From positions 310,001 to 374,000 of the forward strand of contig NZ_JAPDDT010000007.1 in the NCBI RefSeq assembly GCF_025950235.1: 64,000 nt of DNA, in the 5' to 3' direction. The notes beneath the pieces were generated by a model. It was not told the origin of the DNA. It ran no database searches and saw only the letters and a list, made by a program, of their open reading frames with translations. Shown in pieces: positions 62,131 through 64,000 of this stretch. The position numbers were made by a program, and so were the translations under genes. The DNA comes from Luteolibacter arcticus (lineage in GTDB: Bacteria; Verrucomicrobiota; Verrucomicrobiia; Verrucomicrobiales; Akkermansiaceae). Positions within the stretch are counted from its first letter, which is position 1, and each line of letters begins with the position of its first letter.

Positions 62131-63093
62131 TCACTCATCTGTCTCTTCCTCCTCGTCTTCCTCCGACATCATCTTCTCGGCCATCTTCATGCTGGCGAGT
62201 TGCATCTCCTTGACCTGCTGGCGGTAGTCCTTGAAGGCCGCGAGTTGGGTGGGGTCGAGGATCGTGCCGGCTTCCTTCATGAGCGTCTGCTCCTGGGCAT
62301 CCCAGTTCTGCTCGAAGTTCTTCACCAGTCCGCCATCGGCCATCTTGCTCCAGGCATCGGGGCCGGAGAAATCCGCGCCTTTTGAAGTGGTCCGCGCCTG
62401 ATACATGGCATCGACCAGACGGCCCTCGACCTCGGGGGTCAGGGGAGCGTTCTTTGCGCCGAAGGTCGCACGGATGCCGTCGAGCTGCTGGCGCTCGGGC
62501 AGGCGGGCCTGATAGTCGGCGAAGCGCTTTGAGTCTTCCTCGCTGTTGAGGAAGGCCTTGATCGCCTCTTCATTGGTCTTCTTTCGCTCCTCGAGCTCCT
62601 TGGCCATTGCCACCCGTTCTTCCGGAGTGGCGCCCATCATCTTCATGCCGATCTCCTGTTGGTCGGCGATGCCTTGGCCCAGCAGGTTTTTGAAATAGGT
62701 CTGCTCTTCCTTGGAAAGTTCCAAGGTTTCCATGAAGTCCTCATACATCATCGCCACGGCGACCTTCACCCCTTGGTTCATCATCGCCTTGCCGGCGGGG
62801 TTGTCCCACATCTTGCGGACGGTCTTGCCCAGTCCACCGTCATCGTCGTCCGCGGTGTTTTCTGCGGCGGCGGCGGATTTCGCCGGCCGTTCGCCTGCTT
62901 TCGTGGGTGCGGCGGGGGTATCGCCGGCGGCGGCGAGGGATGAGGTTTCCTTTTGTGAGGAGCCCGGTTGAGTCTCGCTACTCGGGGCCTTCTCGCTCAA
63001 CTGATGGCGGAGGTCGGAGATCCGGATTTCTTCAATGGCCACCGTGATAGCGACGGCGACGGCAACCAGACCGAGCGTGGGGAGAGGTTTCAC
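62131..63093 (-). CDS. Membrane-anchored acidic helical protein of unknown function
   Basis: The 320-residue protein has an N-terminal membrane helix (PTLGLVAVAVAITVAIEEI). A low-complexity Ala/Pro/Ser/Glu linker follows, then a long helical domain rich in Met, Lys and Glu (KMMGATPEERVAMAKELEER) that ends in a run of acidic residues (MSEEDEEEETDE). No catalytic motif was found. The pattern is common for verrucomicrobial envelope proteins of unknown role. It is divergent from the small exported protein at 63163. Confidence 0.65.
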   Translation of the reverse strand: MKPLPTLGLVAVAVAITVAIEEIRISDLRHQLSEKAPSSETQPGSSQKETSSLAAAGDTPAAPTKAGERPAKSAAAAENTADDDDGGLGKTVRKMWDNPAGKAMMNQGVKVAVAMMYEDFMETLELSKEEQTYFKNLLGQGIADQQEIGMKMMGATPEERVAMAKELEERKKTNEEAIKAFLNSEEDSKRFADYQARLPERQQLDGIRATFGAKNAPLTPEVEGRLVDAMYQARTTSKGADFSGPDAWSKMADGGLVKNFEQNWDAQEQTLMKEAGTILDPTQLAAFKDYRQQVKEMQLASMKMAEKMMSEEDEEEETDE

Positions 63094-63162
63094 GGCATCA
63101 CGCTGGAGAAAAGCCAGCCATCGGGCTATTTGAAAATGGCGTCAGGTCTGTAGTGCGGTAAG

Positions 63163-63531
63163 ATGATCGTCATGACGAGAAGCCGCTTCCTGCTCCATGC
63201 CTGCCTCTTCCTCGCAGGCGTGCCACTTCTGAATGCCGCCGAGCTGCCACCGGAGGAGAAGGCGAAGATCGAGGGGCTGATCTCGCATGTGGCGGGGCTG
63301 AAGGGCGCGACCTTCATCCGCAATGGCAAGGACTACGACGCCGCCTCGGCCGCGAAGTTCCTGAAGGGAAAGTGGGAGGCGCAGGGGAAGCAGATCCGTA
63401 GCGCGACCGAATTCATTGAGAAGATCGGCACCAAGTCATCGACCACCGGCAGGGCCTACCGAATCAAGTTGGCGGACGGAAAAGAGACCGACTGCGGGCC
63501 TTATTTGACGGGACTTTTGAAGAAGAAGTGA
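63163..63531 (+). CDS. Small exported DUF5329-like protein
   Basis: The 122-residue product has a signal peptide (FLLHACLFLAGVPLLNA). The mature domain carries EEKAKIEGLISHVAGLKG, ATFIRNGKDYDAASAAKFL, TEFIEKIGTKSSTTGRAY and ADGKETDCGPYL, a pattern I associate with DUF5329. ATG 63163 or ATG 63172 could be the start. Function is unknown. Confidence 0.65.
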   Translation: MIVMTRSRFLLHACLFLAGVPLLNAAELPPEEKAKIEGLISHVAGLKGATFIRNGKDYDAASAAKFLKGKWEAQGKQIRSATEFIEKIGTKSSTTGRAYRIKLADGKETDCGPYLTGLLKKK

Positions 63532-63578
63532 CGCCGGGATTCTCATTGACGCGCTTGGCATGAAAGCGAATCTCCGGC

Positions 63579-64000
63579 ATGAAAAAGTGGCTTTAGTGTT
63601 CGATTTTTGCTGCCCTTGCCGTCTCGGCGATGGCCGTGGTGGAGGTCCCGGCCTTTACGTCTTTCTCATCGCCCGAGCCTAACAAGGGAGCCGATCGTGG
63701 TCGTGACGGCGAGATCACCCGCTGGGAGGAAAAGACCAAGCTCCACTGGTATGGGCAGATTGCCGCGAAGGGTTCGCTCGATCTCTCGCTCAACCTCGCG
63801 GGCGAGCTGCCGGCGGGGGCGAGGCTGAAGCTCACGGTCTCGGCGCAGGATGGATCTTCGAAGGGCCGCGCGGTCGAAGGGAAGGCCACGGGAGAGCTGG
63901 TCGCCTTTGGAAAGGTCGAGGTCTCCGCGCCGGGCTACTACCGCTTTGAACTTGAAGGGAAGGGGGACAGGCTGCCGGCGCTTAAGGCACTCGTGCTCGA
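63579..64000 (+). pseudogene. Exported DUF5077-like protein with in-frame amber codon near the start, 3' end outside the window
   Basis: From ATG 63579 the frame reads MKKWL, then TAG at 63594-63596, then CSIFAALAVSAMA, which together would be a complete signal peptide. The frame then stays open to the end of the window with ITRWEEKTKLHWYGQIAAKG, LDLSLNLAGELPAGARLKL and VSAPGYYRFELEGKG. The pattern resembles the DUF5077 domain that begins many DUF3472 proteins. Without read-through or a later start such as ATG 63630, the signal peptide is broken. A sequencing error is also possible. Confidence 0.5.

Noticed and set aside
1-64000. tRNA or rRNA genes
   Set aside because: I looked for T-loop-like GGTTCGA sequences and found only isolated ones (near 16610 and 21315) without cloverleaf context. 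No rRNA-like sequence was seen.

Overview
The window is about 64 kb of high-GC chromosome from a member of the Verrucomicrobia, most like the Verrucomicrobiaceae (Luteolibacter/Haloferula type). The assignment is inference from content. It rests on a planctomycete/verrucomicrobial-style ECF sigma factor overlapping a FecR-like membrane anti-sigma gene, a PEP-CTERM protein, many unique secreted proteins, a LexA box of the form TGTTC-N4-GAACA (the motif reported for verrucomicrobial LexA), a short glutamyl-tRNA reductase, and families of intergenic palindromic repeats. No rRNA, tRNA, CRISPR array, prophage or transposase gene was found.

Layout. 1-2.3 kb: 3' part of clpC with a terminator. 2.4-13.1 kb: mostly minus-strand accessory block with an ECF sigma/FecR pair, a large LamG-type secreted protein, a PEP-CTERM protein, further exported proteins of unknown function, and a tandem pair of paralogous secreted proteins. 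13.2-16 kb: folP, a small lipoprotein, the c-di-AMP synthase gene cdaA with a tiny overlapping CdaR-like gene, and bioD. 16-16.7 kb: repeat-rich gap. 16.7-31 kb: a XylR-type regulator, a phospholipid operon (cdsA, acyltransferase, CDP-alcohol transferase), NAD kinase, aminopeptidase P, nadE, a metallopeptidase, a SpoU-like protein, bioF, a D,D-carboxypeptidase and lexA. 31-35 kb: ROK kinase, coaX, amtB.

The centrepiece is 36.3-47.0 kb. An ABC transporter (binding protein, long permease, ATPase), a NikR-like regulator, two DUF1989 proteins, a biotin-dependent 'urea' carboxylase and allophanate hydrolase lie in one direction. DUF1989 pairs beside such carboxylases are now understood as carboxyguanidine deiminase (CgdA/CgdB), so this is best read as a guanidine-to-ammonia pathway. 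No ykkC/guanidine riboswitch was recognised. Instead a perfect E. coli-type NikR operator (GTATGA-N16-TCATAC) precedes the transporter genes, and a one-mismatch copy with the same spacing precedes the regulator and enzyme genes. The regulator keeps the NikR DNA-contact strand, but by hand alignment three of the four classical nickel ligands are replaced. AmtB and an outer-membrane barrel protein lie just upstream, which makes 33.5-47 kb a nitrogen-acquisition island.

47-51 kb is a tightly overlapping tetrapyrrole operon (hemX-like, hemA, hemC, cobA/hemD fusion). 51-64 kb holds mtnP, a Tat-lipoprotein polysaccharide deacetylase, a dynamin-like GTPase, a LysR regulator divergent from a complete RND efflux operon, a repeat-rich gap, and three secreted or membrane proteins, the last with an in-frame amber codon near its start and running off the window.

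Other signals: a composite three-hairpin repeat in three copies with compensatory changes; a palindromic CGGAATGAATTCCG repeat family, one copy lying directly in front of the carboxylase start codon; a 21-nt element shared upstream of two exported-protein genes; and the 7-mer TCTAACA, far more frequent than base composition predicts and always inside genes.
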